From Cordilura impudica (taxonomy: Eukaryota; Arthropoda; Insecta; Diptera; Scathophagidae), in the NCBI GenBank assembly GCA_963682025.1, contig OY821521.1, positions 54,606,908 through 54,670,907 on the forward strand: a stretch of 64,000 nt of DNA. The letters are read 5' to 3'. Position 1 is the first letter of the stretch. Each line of letters opens with the position of its first letter. Of the stretch, positions 21,994 to 34,329 are shown piece after piece. Below the pieces are notes generated by a model. That model was not told where the DNA came from. It saw only the letters and a program-made list of their open reading frames with translations, and made no database searches. Position numbers and translations under genes: made by a program.

Positions 21994-24615
21994 CTTTCTA
22001 TGCATTGAAGACGTTATTTTATGTTAAAGTTGTTTACCAAGAGAAGAGAGTTTTTCTTAAATTATTTTTAAAATTTATATTTAGATAAGTTTTTCTAAAT
22101 TGTAAAACAATGTTAATAAAAAAAAACACCAGCAATTTTTTATAACAAAAATAAGAAATTTTATTAAAAAAAAAAGTATACCTTAAAAAAAAAAATCAAA
22201 AAATTTCTCATTTGATATGATCAGGGCCTGTTATAGCCACTTGGAGGCCCGGGTCAAGAAACATACGTGGCCCTCTATATAATTAAAAAAATTGTTGTTT
22301 TGGTAAAAAATTTATTAAATTAAAAAATTTATAGTTCATAATTCAAAATATATATATAAAAAAAAACAAAATATAATGAAATAAAAAAATACAAAATGAA
22401 ATATAATGAAAAAAAATTAAAATAAAGCTTTTCGGGCCTTTAGAGCTGCAAATGAAGCTATTAGTTCGGAATAGTCCACATTTTTTGCAATATCCCAATT
22501 AATATTTAGTGTCGCCAGACCATTTACACGATCCTGCACCATTGTTGCTCTTAAATAATTTTTTATTCGTTTGAGTACGCTGAAACTCCTTTCTGCCTCT
22601 GCTACGCTAACTGGCAAGGTTAAAAATATTCTTAGAGCAATAGCAATATTTGGATATATATTTAGAAAACCCATTTGAATTATTTCTTTCAAAAGTTCAC
22701 ACGGTTTCGTGCAGCCTTTAAAATTGTATTTATACACTCTTTTTAGAAATTTAAATTCTACAATATCTTCATTAATTTGATTTCTATATTTTTTCTGCAA
22801 AATAATTGCTGCTGCAATTAAGCTCTTCTCATCCATCTCATCAAAATTCCATAGAACTTCAAATAAGTTGCATATAGAGGAAACAGCTGTAAATCTTCGC
22901 GTAAGTCCATCTATTAATGATTCAGTGTTCTTGTTAAAAATGTCGTTGTGAAAATATACTTGTGCAGATACTTGATCTTTTATTCGTTGATTTGTTGTAA
23001 ATTCTGTAACAGTTTCACTAGCTGCTGCTATTTGCTTTGACTCGGAAAGAATCGAAGAACATGCATTTTTAATTTCCTTTATATCTTCAATAAGTTTGTT
23101 AATATTAATTATTATTTTTCCGTTGTCAATGTTGATTTCCGCGCTTGGAGAATTAGATTTGTTTGATGCAATAAAACCAAAACCTTCATCCAAATTGTAG
23201 ACATTAATACACATTCAAATGTTGACAGATATTTTTTAAACGATTTAATCTGAGCCTGAGCGTCAGCTGGAAGACTACATTGCTCAAATTTGTTGACAGC
23301 TGATAATAAGGATTTCAAATGAAGGGCAACTGGCTTAACAGCATCTATTCTTGCAGACCATCTAGTTTTTGAAATGTGTAAAGAAATTCCGTGAAGATGT
23401 TTTTTTAGAACCTCCCATCTTTTTGGACTACTACTAAAAAAATTATATACTTGTTGAATAGTTCCGAAGTATGTTATTGCTTCTTTACAGCATTCTGCTG
23501 AGTCAGCTTCAACAAGATTTAATTATGATTTATGATTGCCGCAGCTGCTGAACGTGTAATTTGAATTTTCGAGCAAAAGGAGTGCTTGTACGCCGTTATA
23601 TTTTCCAGCCATATTAGCACCATTATCATATCCTTGCCCGACACAGTTCTGAAAATTCAAGGTTAAATGTTTTATGAGACTTAATAAGTGACCAGCAATT
23701 TCTTTGCCGGTTTTTTTTCCGAAAAATCATCAAAACATAGAAAGCGTTCTTCAATTGAAAAATCCAATTCACTTAATTTAACATAACGAATAATCAAAGT
23801 TGTTTGCTCCTTATGAGATGTATCTGGAGTTGCATCAGCAATAATAGAAAAATATTTAATTTCATCAATAATTTTAATTTCATCAGTAATTTTTCTTTGT
23901 ACAAATGAGCCGCATAGGTCGATAAACTCGTTTTGAATTTTATTTGAAAGATAATGAACTTGCAATCTTTTTTTTTCTTCTTGTGATGCTCTAACTTTTG
24001 TAACATGCTCTGATAATATCGGATCATATTTACTTAAAAGTTCAACTAAGCCAAGAAAATTTCCATTATTTGGGTTTCCAATACGCTGATTAGATCCAAA
24101 AAAAAGCTAGTCCTCTCTCGGAGAGAAAAAATATTATATCAAGAAAACGCTTCAACAGCTTTTTCCAATATGTAACTTCATTTTTTAGTTCTTTTACCAG
24201 TAAGTTATCTAATCCACGATTAGCTAAAGCAGCTTTTTGCGCATTTTTCCATGAAATATACATTTCCTTGCGTAAAATAGAATTCTAGTGAGATTTTATC
24301 CGGTCATTTAACTTCTTCCAACCATTTTTTATGTTGTATCCCAATATATCTGTTAAATATGAGAAATGCGTGTTGTTGTTTAAAATGTAACATGGAGCAC
24401 AATAAATTGATTGGTTTTGGACCTTCCAGCATATCCAATCTCTTTCACACGATTCTCCATTTGCAAGTTTTTTTGAAAGTAAACGATATGGAAATCCACG
24501 GTTGGTTGCGTCATTCGAAATATATTTTGGGATTTCAAACCGAGAAATTTTCATAAATGATTTCATTTGCGCCTGATTATTTTTATCAAGCACTCCAATA
24601 TCCGTACACTTTATG

Positions 24616-25479
24616 GGTCTATTATCGATAGCAACCCAACTTCAGTTGTCAGATAGTAATCATATTGGCAACTGCATATTTTTGGTTGCTGTTCATATAG
24701 AAGTGACGAATGTCTGCCTTCGGTCCGATGATATGTACGTGTGTCCCATCAACAACCCCAAGACACTTGGAATAAAAAAAGTTTTTATTTTTTGATTTTT
24801 CCTCTTCTTCATCTTTGATACTATCCACACTTTACATAGTTTTAGTTTTATTAAATGAACGACTTTTTTTAATACCACCGACAACGTAGATTGAGCCACT
24901 CCCAGATTGAAGTCGTTGCCATGGGATTTCTGAAAACTACATTCAGCAAAATATCTGAGAGCTGCACAAATTTTTAATAGTAGAGGTATTGCTGTTGCCC
25001 GATTACTTTTTTTAAAGTCATTATTTAAGGCTTCCACTATATGAACCACTCTATCTTTTGGAAGACGAAATAAGCTTTGAAACTAAAACAAGTAATGGTT
25101 TATTGAAAATTATTTTAAACATAAAAATTTACTCACAGAGGATTAGAGTTGTCCCTCAAGTGCCGTCCAATATATGAAACGTCTAAGACCTCCTCATCCT
25201 CATCAAAAAATAATTCCACTGAGCTTAACATATTTATTATAATTTTACATATATAATATAAATTTTTCTCACAAATTCACTTTGATTTACACAAATTCAC
25301 TTTTGTCAATGCTCTTTATCTTTTGTTTACATTTATTTTCAGTTGCTAAACTGTCAAAATATCTTATTCGATAACTTTTGGGCAACTGAAGAAAGTTGCC
25401 TTACATAATATCAGTTAAATATCAGTTGCGTTGCCTTTTGACAACGCAACTAAAGTTCGGTTGCGATCCATAATAGACC
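24616..25479 (-). mobile_element. PIF/Harbinger element, internally deleted, nested in hAT
   Basis: 864 bp with terminal inverted repeats of about 33 bp starting GGTCTATTAT (left 24616-24648; right reverse-complements 25447-25479). It separates the hAT N-terminal exon from its zinc-binding module. Autonomous Harbingers are 2-4 kb; here the 3' half of the transposase is gone. The expected 3-bp TWA duplication is not clear. Confidence 0.75.
24693..25231 (-). pseudogene. HARBI1-like transposase, 5' half
   Basis: Start at 25231 (MLSSVELFFDEDEEVLDVSY). The frame crosses a canonical intron (donor GTGAGTAAA near 25137, acceptor TTGTTTTAG near 25083) into PLLLKICAALRYFAECSFQK and the VAQSTLSVVLKKV helix-turn-helix-like region. 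After a frameshift it reads CLGVVDGTHVHIIGP, the motif with the first catalytic Asp of HARBI1-type nucleases. Shortly after, MNSNQKYAVANM runs into the terminal repeat; the remaining catalytic residues are deleted. Confidence 0.75.
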
Positions 25480-26289
25480 TATTAATGTTTCAGTATCCAT
25501 ATATTTACTTCAATTTCTTCACCTTCCGTTTGCACGGTCCTCAATTGATCATTTTCATCTGGTAATTCCATTGCACTAACTACATCCTCTTCGACTGTGG
25601 TTACAATTTCAATACTCTCAATTTCAACAGTATTTTCATTCAGTTCCTCTATTTCGATAACCGTATCGCTTACTGCAGTTTCAACTGTGGATTTTTCTGT
25701 ATTAAATGTTGAAGGTCTTTCTGGTTGATTTGATGAATCCTTATTAAAAAAATGTGAAATCGGTTTTAAACTTTTAATAGCTGACTCCTTAAGTTTTTTC
25801 TTTTGCCTTTTGCTGGCGCCACTTTCAAAAGATCTCTTCATGTTTTAATTATCTGCCTAGTATATATATTTTTATTTATTATCAATAATCAAAGACACAA
25901 AAAATATTACCAGTTATTTTAATTTTTTGAAGTTTAAAGAATTCAGTTATAAAATTCAATAACACTTTAATAATGAATAGAACAAAACACTTTAACAATA
26001 TTTTTAAGGTTTAACCACCTCCAAGATAGACCACTAAATACTTAATAAACTTTTATTATACAAATTTGAACTCATGTAACAACTCAAAGCGTACTACGAT
26101 TTCTTATTTTATATTTGAAAATTTTAATTTTAAGATTTTTATTGTTGTGCCCTACGTAAAAGTGTGAAATAAACTTTTTAATCGTTTTGTATTGTTTCAA
26201 ATATGTAGTGTTGTTTGGAGGCCCCCTGAATTAAGAGGCCCATGTCAAACGACCCTGCTGACCCCCCTCTTCCTGGGCCTGGATATTAT

Positions 26290-26754
26290 ACTTTGGATAC
26301 TAGATAAAAGGGTATCTTCGTTATATTTTCGGAGCCAGTCATCAACTCATAAGAAAAAAATCTATATTTATATTTGTACCAACCAACGCAAATCTAGGTG
26401 GACACATTTTTCATCCTATTTTATGTTTTTGAGGTCGGCTGAGTTCAGAAAAATATTTAAAAAAGTAAATTATTTATGGAGAACCAGTCAAGTGTAGCTG
26501 TAACGAACTTCACTGAAACCACAAAAAAATATCGTCCATAAAAAATTTCGTTATACATGAAAAAGTCAAAAAATTTAAAAGTATTACTAAAAAAACACGC
26601 ATGACCCAGTTATTTTTTGTCGGACAGTGTAATCAATTATTTTTGGTTATGAAGTGATTATACTAAGAATTTGACGAGCAATGGCCCTCTTTAGTTTTGA
26701 CAAACGTAAGAATGACAATAAACGAATGAAATTAAAAAAAAATTATATACATTT
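26290..26754. other. Unassigned stretch right of the hAT element
   Basis: Contains a TCGGACAGTGTA-like string at about 26619, reminiscent of a mariner end, but no coding sequence I can support. Confidence 0.35.
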
Positions 26755-27175
26755 ATAAACATTGGAAACTTTTACAAAATTCTAGATTTGCCAATTTTGT
26801 TTTTCAACAATTTCAATAGAAAATTTGTGAGAAATATTCCATGAATAAACTCAAAGAGGTGCTGTGACGACTCAACATTTAGGCGACAGGCCTCGTACAA
26901 CGAGTCGAAAACAGGATAATTTAATAGCAAGAGAGCTTAAAAAATATCCAAAAATGATATCCAAAGAGGTTTCCCCACGAGCAATTGAGACTGATCTTAG
27001 TTTTTATAGTTCTGTGAAGAAACCCGCATAAATTTTGCGAAAGAACACATGAACTGGTCAAGACGGAATTGGAATACTACTCTCATTGCAGATGAGTCCA
27101 AATTTAAGAGGCCATGATGGAAGAACGTTGGTACGTTTGTACCAAAGGGAAAAAAACTAGATCCAAAATATAAAA
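26755..27175 (+). pseudogene. Tc1-like transposase remnant
   Basis: Shares TTGGAAACTTTTACAAAAT, GTGACGACTCAACATTTAGG, GAACACATGAACTGG and GATGAGTCCAA blocks with the Tc1 relic at 54737-55640 in the same order, but much is deleted. Catalytic ADESKF-like text near 27087. No open frame of use. Confidence 0.6.
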
Positions 27176-27384
27176 AAGTAAATTTTCTTAAAAAAACCTC
27201 TATATCTAAAAATTTATATCTTAAAAAAATGTACTTTTTCGTAAAGTACTTAAAAGAGATTTTTAATAAAAAAAAAAACATTCTTATAAAAAGTACATTA
27301 AATACCTTTTCATAAAACGATATCTTTTCTTAAAGTAGTACATTTTCTTAAAAAAGTACCGTTTGTTGAAAAAGTACCTTTTTC

Positions 27385-27440
27385 AAGGGGCGGTTTACAA
27401 ATAATGATTCGGCATTGCGGAATTTAAGACTTGCTTGTTT
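27385..27440 (+). mobile_element. HINE family B tail fragment
   Basis: ATTCGGCATTGCGGAATTTAAG followed by CTTGCTTGTTTTT, matching the 3' hairpin and tail of the 10560 element with substitutions. A further family A tail fragment (TAGGGTATCGTGTTAGCCGG) lies at 27868-27920. Confidence 0.5.
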
Positions 27441-28387
27441 TTATTAAACTCATTTAATTTATATCCAGAAAAAAAAAATAAAAATCGAAGAAGTGAAAAA
27501 GAACCTATTCTAGTTATCCGGTTGTGATGAAAAATTGGATCAACTGGAATGAATTTAACACAGGGTTCTTATAGGACGGAAGTTGTGTTTTATGGATCCT
27601 GTAAAGTTCATTCGAAGTAGTGCACGTGAGTTAATGAAAAACGGATTTATCGAAGTTCTTTTTCATATATAAATAAAAATGAGTTAAATTTAATAAACAC
27701 TGAGGATATCATGATAAATTTATTTTGTTTGAAACAACTTAAGAGAAGGAATGCAAAAACGAAGGAATGCAGAAACGATTCTATAAGCATAACTTCACTC
27801 TTTTTGTTTTTGCTGGTTGCGTAGGGCATAACCATTTTTTTTTATATAAAACCTTTTCTTGAAACTATTATAGGGTATCGTGTTAGCCGGTCTAGGCCGA
27901 CAATAAAACTATTACTTTTTTTTATATTATTTTTCAAAAAACAAAGTTTTTTGCACTAAAAAATTTGTATAAATTTAAAATAAGTTTTGCAGTCGTCCTT
28001 CGTTTATTTGGTCGTATTTTCTCAGAGGACGTCTCCCTCTTATGCCGTTTTACTCGCTGTAACATTTTCCATCCTTACTTTAACTGTTAAAAATTTCTCT
28101 TAAGGTTTGTGTCTTTGCTAAATCATTTATTTTTGTCATTCGTACATAAGTTACTTTTAAACACATTAAATATATTTTGTTTTATTTCAATACTGGAATT
28201 TATTAATACAATTTGACTTAAATTTAATTAAACAATTTATTTGTTTCTTTCGTTTGTGTTTTGTTCATAATAACAATATTTTAAATGTTTCTGTGAAACA
28301 TTTTTACATCTTTCCATTCCAATTGTCAGGAAAAATAATTATATTCAAGTTATATTTATTTTTACTTAACGCTACTCGAATTCCATT
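27441..28387. other. 3' flank of the MADF-BESS gene
   Basis: AT-rich. Minus-strand polyadenylation signal candidate AATAAA at 28241-28236, about 150 bp past the MADF-BESS stop codon, fits a 3' untranslated region. No other gene seen. Confidence 0.45.
28236..28241 (-). terminator. Candidate poly(A) signal of the MADF-BESS gene
   Basis: AATAAA on the minus strand about 150 bp downstream of the stop codon. Confidence 0.4.
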
Positions 28388-29738
28388 TCAATTGCCATTA
28401 TTATTTTGCGGATTTTCTTCATCCGAAGACAAATCAATCATACTTTCAACTCGTGATGGTGACATGACATAAACAAAATGTTCCGATTGCGATTCAGTGG
28501 TCTGATTAACACCACTACCGCCACCACCGTTTGGTGGTGGTGAATCTGAATTATTGGTACAATACTTCGTATTATGATTGCCTGTATCCGATGGATCATT
28601 GTTAATATTATCCAATTCTAGTTCGATATCGCTGACAATACGCATGCAACGCATTTTAGCTAGGGATTGAAATTTCGTGGGCATAGATCGCACGGATCGT
28701 GCTAGACTTAAGAAAAATAAGGTATTCGCATCTAGATCTCGATTGGCCTGCAATATGGCTGATATTTCAATATCGGCATTTTTAGTTTTTTTCGCAGGTG
28801 TTGGTCCTGCCAAACCACCATTAGAGCTTGTAGCGGTGATAATAGTTGAACCTCCGCCAAATGTTCCACCTATGGTGGGCATAAAACTATTTGTTGCGGT
28901 TGTGTAGCCGTTCGTATTGTAGGCCGATAATAGAGAGGAGGTTGCGGCGGCTGGGGCTAATGCGGACGCTGCTGATGGGGTTGAGGAGAAACTTAAATTA
29001 ATGGCCGAGGCCTGGGGTGATGGTTGTACACGTCGTATTTTTGTTATCAATGGTGGATTTAGACGATTTGTAACTGCTTGCGACGAAGGTGTAACTTGTG
29101 CACTCATATTTGGATAGATTTGTAAATTTGACGTCGTTAATTGTGTGCCCGCTGAGGAGGAACTATTGAATTCTTTTTTAAAAGTATCAGCCGAAGCAAA
29201 TAATTGCGGTTCGATTATCAGACATCCCACCGAACTAGCCGTATTACTTGATGGCATAGTTATAGGTCCTTTGGCGGATAGGTGGGGCAAAGCAAATACT
29301 TGAGATGGCAACGAGGAGGAGGTAAGCGAAGCTAATGATGATGTTGTATAGCTATTAGCGGTAGTGGTTGTTGTCAGTGTTAATGTACCCGAGGATGAAG
29401 GTATTCCTCCCAACATTGGTTTGGCTGTTAGGGAAGGTGGTAATTGTACCGTCGGTAATGATGGCACTGGCAATATCATTGTACCGGCTGAAGAACTTCC
29501 GGTACCCGTTGTCACGGTCAAACCCATGCCCGAAGTTGTGAGACCTCCATTAGCATAATTTGATATCATACTAGCAATGGAAGATGTTATAGGCAAATTT
29601 ATGGTACCATTATTTATAATAGCTGTTTGCTTCTTATCTTCCTCTTCCGTATTGCTGGATGCTTTAGCCAACACCTGGTAACCCAAATCGCATTCGTTGT
29701 CATCTTCGTCCTTGGTTAGTACAATATGAGAATTTGAT
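28388..29738 (-). CDS. MADF-BESS protein, last coding exon (BESS domain)
   Basis: About 450 codons ending GNGNNNQPNEED-like acidic/Asn-rich sequence on the minus strand (protein C-terminus ENPQNNNGN). It enters through acceptor TTTACAG|ATC at 29738, completing an AGA codon with exon 2. A long Ser/Thr/Ala-rich low-complexity linker leads to the BESS motif LFFLSLARSVRSMPTKFQSL and MRCMRIVSDIELE, a protein-interaction motif of fly MADF-BESS transcription regulators. The upstream frame to 29764 (MIILFFIY) is intron read-through. Total protein with exons 1 and 2 is about 575 aa. The specific fly orthologue is not recognised. Confidence 0.85.
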
Positions 29739-29807
29739 CTGTAAATGAAAAAAAGGATTATCAAATCAAATCTTTTATATGTATATATTATTTGTCGTAG
29801 CTATTAC

Positions 29808-29958
29808 CTTCCTGGCCCTTGATAGGGTTTCAGAAATTCCATATGTTCGGCATGTGCCCAAAATTGATATTTCTTGGAGGTTTTAGTGCCCACTCGAAAG
29901 GAGCGTAAATATTTAGTGTAACTGTCACGTAAATTTTTCCATTTTCTTTTTGAAGCAT
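29808..29958 (-). CDS. MADF-BESS protein, middle exon (MADF C-terminal half)
   Basis: 151-bp exon between acceptor CACCAACAG|ATG (29958) and donor GGAAG|GTAATAG (29807). It encodes ASKRKWKNLRDSYTKYLRSF and KYQFWAHAEHMEFLKPYQG, the second half of a MADF DNA-binding domain (conserved K-W-x-x-L-R-D-x-Y). It begins with two bases that complete the GAT codon opened by the exon ending at 52663, and ends with two bases that complete AGA in exon 3, so all three exons join in frame. The domain makes sense only when joined. Confidence 0.85.
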
Positions 29959-30344
29959 CTGTTGGTGAAAAGAGAGAGAGGAAGGATTATATTAAAATTT
30001 TTAATAAAAAAAAATATAAATAATTCTACAAATGCATCGTGAGTTCCGTGAGAGGTTTTATCGTCCCAATCATACTTTGATGGTTTTCTATGTGTAGACT
30101 CGTTTTTTTTTTTTGTATGGACATTAGGGAGACATTATAAATTTTCGGAATATTGTGACACTGGGACAGCCAGCAGCATTTGTAGTCATATAGTCGTGTA
30201 GCCGCAGTCGTCTATGTGTTTCATGCATAAGTCGATATTACCCTGCATTTTCAAAAGCAAAAAAAAAAGCAAGGTACCTTTAGCTTTTATTTTTATTCAT
30301 TGAATTTATTGGACTTTACATTAAAAATTTTCATAAGTAAAAAT

Positions 30345-30562
30345 TATAAACCATGCTGTTGTTTCATCTTTGATGGCAAAACTTTAAAATTGGGGATTTT
30401 TGATGTAAGAGCAAGTTGATTGAATACAGTCTTCAGCGTTCAGTCGATTTCGTACTTCGTTTTTATGTTCATTAATGTGGAAAATCCTTGTTCGCTAAGA
30501 TATGTCGCTGCAAATGGCAGCAATTTTTCTGAAAGCTTTTGCAGCCTTTCCGACATCCACTT
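30345..30562 (-). pseudogene. ZBED5-like hAT transposase, C-terminal fragment
   Basis: The minus strand reads LLPFAATYLSEQGFSTLMNI then KTKYEID, the hAT C-terminal dimerisation block in the form found in ZBED5/FAM200-type proteins. It is a separate copy from the element at 34266-44561, which keeps its own version at about 36900. Confidence 0.65.
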
Positions 30563-30894
30563 AGTTATAGCCCCCATATGAAGCTGATTCCCGAACTTCA
30601 CTTAAATCTATCAAAAACCAAAAATAATGCGCGATTTTTCTCAAATTTGGTATGTATATGGTTTTGGAAAAAATAAGTTACCTTACCAAATATGGTCAGG
30701 ATCGGTCCATTTTTCGACCTAGTCCCCACAAAATATAGCATCTGATATGAAGTTTTTCATATCCGAATGAAACAAAATTAATAACATTGTCACTCAAATT
30801 GGTTTATGCTTATTTTCTATATTTCATTAGTTGGACCTAAGAGATAGGGTCTCTAAACACATCGTACAGGGTATCGTAATTTTCTTACTTGTTT
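30563..30894 (+). mobile_element. HINE family A, 3' half
   Basis: Matches the second half of copy 1 (CTTCACTTAAATCTATCAAAA..., GGGTCTCTAAACACATCG) and ends AATTTTCTTACTTGTTT. The 3' palindrome is deleted (TATCGTAATTTTC). Confidence 0.7.
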
Positions 30895-31233
30895 CTATTT
30901 TCTTTTACCATCATCTCACATGATCTCAAATCCTCATGAATGGATACAGTTTTTTGTTTCGGTTAATCAACCAGGCTATTTCAAAGTTAGCTTTGATGCT
31001 GAACGTTGATCGACGGTACCTAGGAGAAGTTGCTGTCCAGTCTTTGCCTTTTGACAGACGTTTCTAAATTAACAAAGTATTCCCTAGGTTTGGAAGACAG
31101 AAGTGAATACAAACTATGCAAATGTTTTTTCAACTGAATTTTTTTTTAAGATTCTGTGGTCAACACTCTTAAACATACAACACACTGTGGTTTCTTATAT
31201 CTTTATCTTCTATTTGTGTAAAGATATAATTAA

Positions 31234-33644
31234 CCCTTTATAACTCAGTGTGACATAACTGTAACAAACCAAAAAAAAAAAAAACGCCCTACGTTGTAAA
31301 AAAAACTATGCTCTTGCGATTTAAATCTTTGTGACATTATGGCAACACACATTTTATGAACTTCGTATACAACCAGCTCTTTAGGTGACGGCGTTATTGA
31401 ATTACATGGCATTGAAGTTTGTCAAACGTAGAAACTGAAAAGTCCCCGTTTCACGAATTTAAAATTTAAAAATATTATATAAAAAGTGAATAAGACTTCC
31501 TGTTGTGCTAAAAACCTATAGGTAAGTGGATTATTTTCGGCATTCTATTATTTGCAGTACATAGTTTTAAATTACTATAATATGCAGTTAATATTTGTGT
31601 TTGTAACATTTCTGTTACATCGAGTTGAAACGGAAAAAAATAATTTGTGATGAGTAATGTATATGTAGGCGTATGTGTGGTTATTTTTATTCCAGAATGA
31701 CGTCTCGAGTATTGCGTGAAAGTGAAATATATGACATACTTTGTCAATATGACAGTGAAGATGCGCTAGAAGACGATGATGACAGCATTATTGACCCCGA
31801 CTTTCAAACAACACCAGATGAAGAAGAATAAATCGTCCATGATTTTATTGAAAGCAATGATCCTATTTTAGGTCCCTCTTCTTCAGACCATACAGAAGGA
31901 GTAACTAAATTAGCGTCGACAATGCCAAAGCAACAAAAATCCCAATTGAGATGGAAACAAAAGAGTTTCGTACTAAATCAGCAACAATTAAAGTTTACGG
32001 GAGATACTTCAATACCAACAATTTTATTAGAGTAGAGTAACCAATTGACTTTTTTTTTCATTTTTTCCCCAAAGAGCTGATAGGTTTTATAGCAGAGCAA
32101 ACAAATCTATACGCGGTTAAAAAAAATCCGAATCAACCACTACAAGTAACACATATTGATATCCAGCAATTTATTGGAATAATATACATTATGTCGCTAA
32201 TAAAACTACCGAGTGTAATCAGCCATTGGACTTCATCAATTGGAACACCCATGATACAAGGAATAATGTCAAGACAAAAATTTGAGAAAATTAGGCAGTT
32301 CATCCATTTTAATGACAATTCTAATTTACCAATACGTAATGCCCCAAATGCTGATAGGCTATACAAGATAAGACCTATAGTAGACAAATTAAATGAAACC
32401 TTTAGTGGAGTTCCAATAGAGGAATGTCTTTGTGTTGATGAGCAAATTTGCTCCACTAAAGCAAGAAATATTTTGAAAAGATACAATCCCCAAAAACCTC
32501 ATAAATGGGGTTATAAAATATACGTTCTTAGTGGAGTTTCAGGATTCGCCTATAAAATTGAACCTGAAACAGGAGCCGAAAACCTTGTTCTTAACAACGA
32601 GCCAAATTTAGGGGCATCATCAAACGTAGTCATGAGAATGTCAAGAATCATACCAAGACACCAAAACTTTGATAATTATTTTACTTCATTGCCGCTGCTA
32701 GAGTATTTAGCTAAGCAGCACATATTTAGTGTTGGAACGGCACGGCGCAACCGAATTCCTGATTGTAAAATGCCAACTGATAAGGAGTTCCAAAAAAAAA
32801 GAAAGAGGGTATTCTACCGAATATGTTACTGACTACAATGGTACTGATATGGCCAATGTCATATGGAAAGACAACAAAGCTGTGATGCTCCTGTCTACTT
32901 TTGCTGGTGAGTTGCCAAAGACCAAAGTTAGAAGATATGACAAGATAAACAAAAAATATGTGGAAATTGATCGCCCTTTTGTTGTTGGCGAGTATAATCG
33001 ACATATGGGGGGCGTCGATCTAATGACAGCATTATGGGAAGATACAAAATACAGGTACGGAGCAAAAGATGGCAAGTTCGGATGTTTTATCATTTACTGG
33101 ACCTAACAATGGCAAACTGTTGGCTACTATATCGTAGAGTTAGAAAATCAAAAAAAATCGGTGGGAAACATATGTCTTCAGCAGATTTAAGACTTGACAT
33201 TGGTGAAACATTATGCAAGCTTGGTTTAAAGCCTAATATAAAGAAGAGAAACTATTTTGAAAATGTTCTTCAAGCAAAAAGACATAAGGGTCCGACACAA
33301 CATGTTCCGCCAATGGCAGTACGGCAGGATCAAATAGGGCACTGGCCCCTGCAAACTTCCACAGTGCGCAGGCGTATCACAAACTATTTGCGAAAAATGT
33401 GGCGTCGCTTTGTGCTACAACAAACAAAATAATTGTTTCAAATTATTTCATACTATTTAACACTTTTTTTAAAATTTTCGACTCAATGTTACAGAAGTGT
33501 CACAATCCTTAAAAACCTAAATAAAATTTTGAAAATAACTTTTTTTTTAAATTCTGAAAAATATGTGTTTGTTTTTTTTTTTTTTACATAAATCACCGTT
33601 ATTTTGCAAAAAATTGGATTTTTATGATCATGAGTTATAAAGGG
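31234..33644 (+). mobile_element. piggyBac transposon, full length, decayed
   Basis: 2,411 bp with inverted ends CCCTTTATAACTCA / TGAGTTATAAAGGG, flanked by TTAA at 31230-31233 and 33645-33648. Both are hallmarks of piggyBac. Length is close to the usual autonomous size of about 2.4 kb. Confidence 0.92.
31697..33432 (+). pseudogene. piggyBac transposase (DDE_Tnp_1_7), broken
   Basis: Starts MTSRVLRESEIYDILCQYDS at 31697 with an acidic N-terminus and a stop (TAA) near 31830. The catalytic region continues in frames 32191-32832, 32729-33106 and 33034-33432, with a frameshift near 32790 (A-run) and another near 33060. The three acidic motifs survive: LCVDEQI (about 32428), NFDNYFTSLPLLEYL (about 32670) and MGGVDLMTALW (about 33010). 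The C-terminus lacks a clear Cys-rich RING-like finger. It could be mobilised only in trans. Confidence 0.88.
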
Positions 33645-33648
33645 TTAA

Positions 33649-33867
33649 GGAATTCTTTATATGGTCTTTTTATAGTTTCGTCTGCTGGCATCTAAAGGGT
33701 GAAAGAACCAGTAGTTGAAAAACGCTAAGATTAAATTAAATTTTCAAATAACGCTTAACTTGATCGTGCTTAAGAATCGAGGCGGTAATGTCACATATCA
33801 ATAATTTAACATGTGATAACCACTTACGTCCCATATCATTAGAACTATTTAAAAATCTCGAATTTTA
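33649..33867. other. Short stretch between piggyBac and the foldback relic
   Basis: Nothing recognised. Confidence 0.4.
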
Positions 33868-34219
33868 CTTTCTAATCGCGAGTGGATGATGTTTTAATTT
33901 TTAGATGTACGCGTTGAAGAACATGTTCTGTTTTTTTTTTAGCAGTACACGTGCAAGAAAACGAACCTAAAATAAAGCTACACTCGAATCAGTGTGGTTT
34001 ATGTGTGTTCGAAACAAAAAATACGTGATAGAAAAATGTTCGTGTAAATAACGAATTATAAAAACGAAAGACAATCATGATAGTGTTGGGCACCGTACAA
34101 AATTTAGAAACACACATAATTGATATGAAAATAAAAATATACGTTTGGTGGTCTGAGCTATGTTTGTTTATATATATGTACGAGTTTTTTATTCAGTGTG
34201 TGTTTTTTTCTGAACTCTG
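33868..34219 (+). mobile_element. Foldback-like element, single arm (copy 2)
   Basis: Matches one arm of the 17749 element, from CGCGAGTGGATGATG through GGCACCGTACAAAATTTAG to CTGAACTCTG. The other arm is absent, so this is half a palindrome. Confidence 0.65.
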
Positions 34220-34329
34220 GTTGTGATATTTCTCTAAGTTAAGGTAAAATTCATTTACTCTAAACCAGGGGTTCTTAACCTTATACCTCACCTCTCATAT
34301 CCACAAAATAAGAAAAAGTAAAAAATTGT

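Larger units (their letters stand above)
22417..25841 (-). pseudogene. hAT transposase, ZMYM1/TTF-type, multiply broken
   Basis: Read from 25841 downward. N-terminus MKRSFESGASKRQKKKLKES with an acidic region (25841-25482). After the Harbinger insertion comes a TTF-like zinc-binding module (WICWKVQNQSIYCAPCYIL, 24593-24285). Then IIADATPDTSHKEQTTLIIR (first catalytic Asp area, about 23850), GQGYDNGANMAGKYNGVQ (second Asp area, about 23610), and the C-terminal hAT dimerisation region with VSVAEAERSFSVLKRIKNYLR (about 22600). Stops and frameshifts lie between the blocks, e.g. near 23525, 23690 and 23215, so no functional protein. Motif order and spacing fit hAT elements related to ZMYM1. Confidence 0.8.
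22222..26281 (-). mobile_element. hAT transposon (ZMYM1-like), decayed, about 4.06 kb
   Basis: The left end starts CAGGGCCTG and the right end reads CAGGCCCAGG on the minus strand. The flanking octamers GATATGAT (22214-22221) and GATATTAT (26282-26289) differ at one base, an almost intact 8-bp hAT target duplication. A minus-strand transposase relic fills the interior and a Harbinger element (24616-25479) is inserted in it. Confidence 0.8.

Noticed and set aside
28677..29558. Plus-strand ORFs opposite the BESS exon
   Set aside because: Antisense shadows of the MADF-BESS exon.
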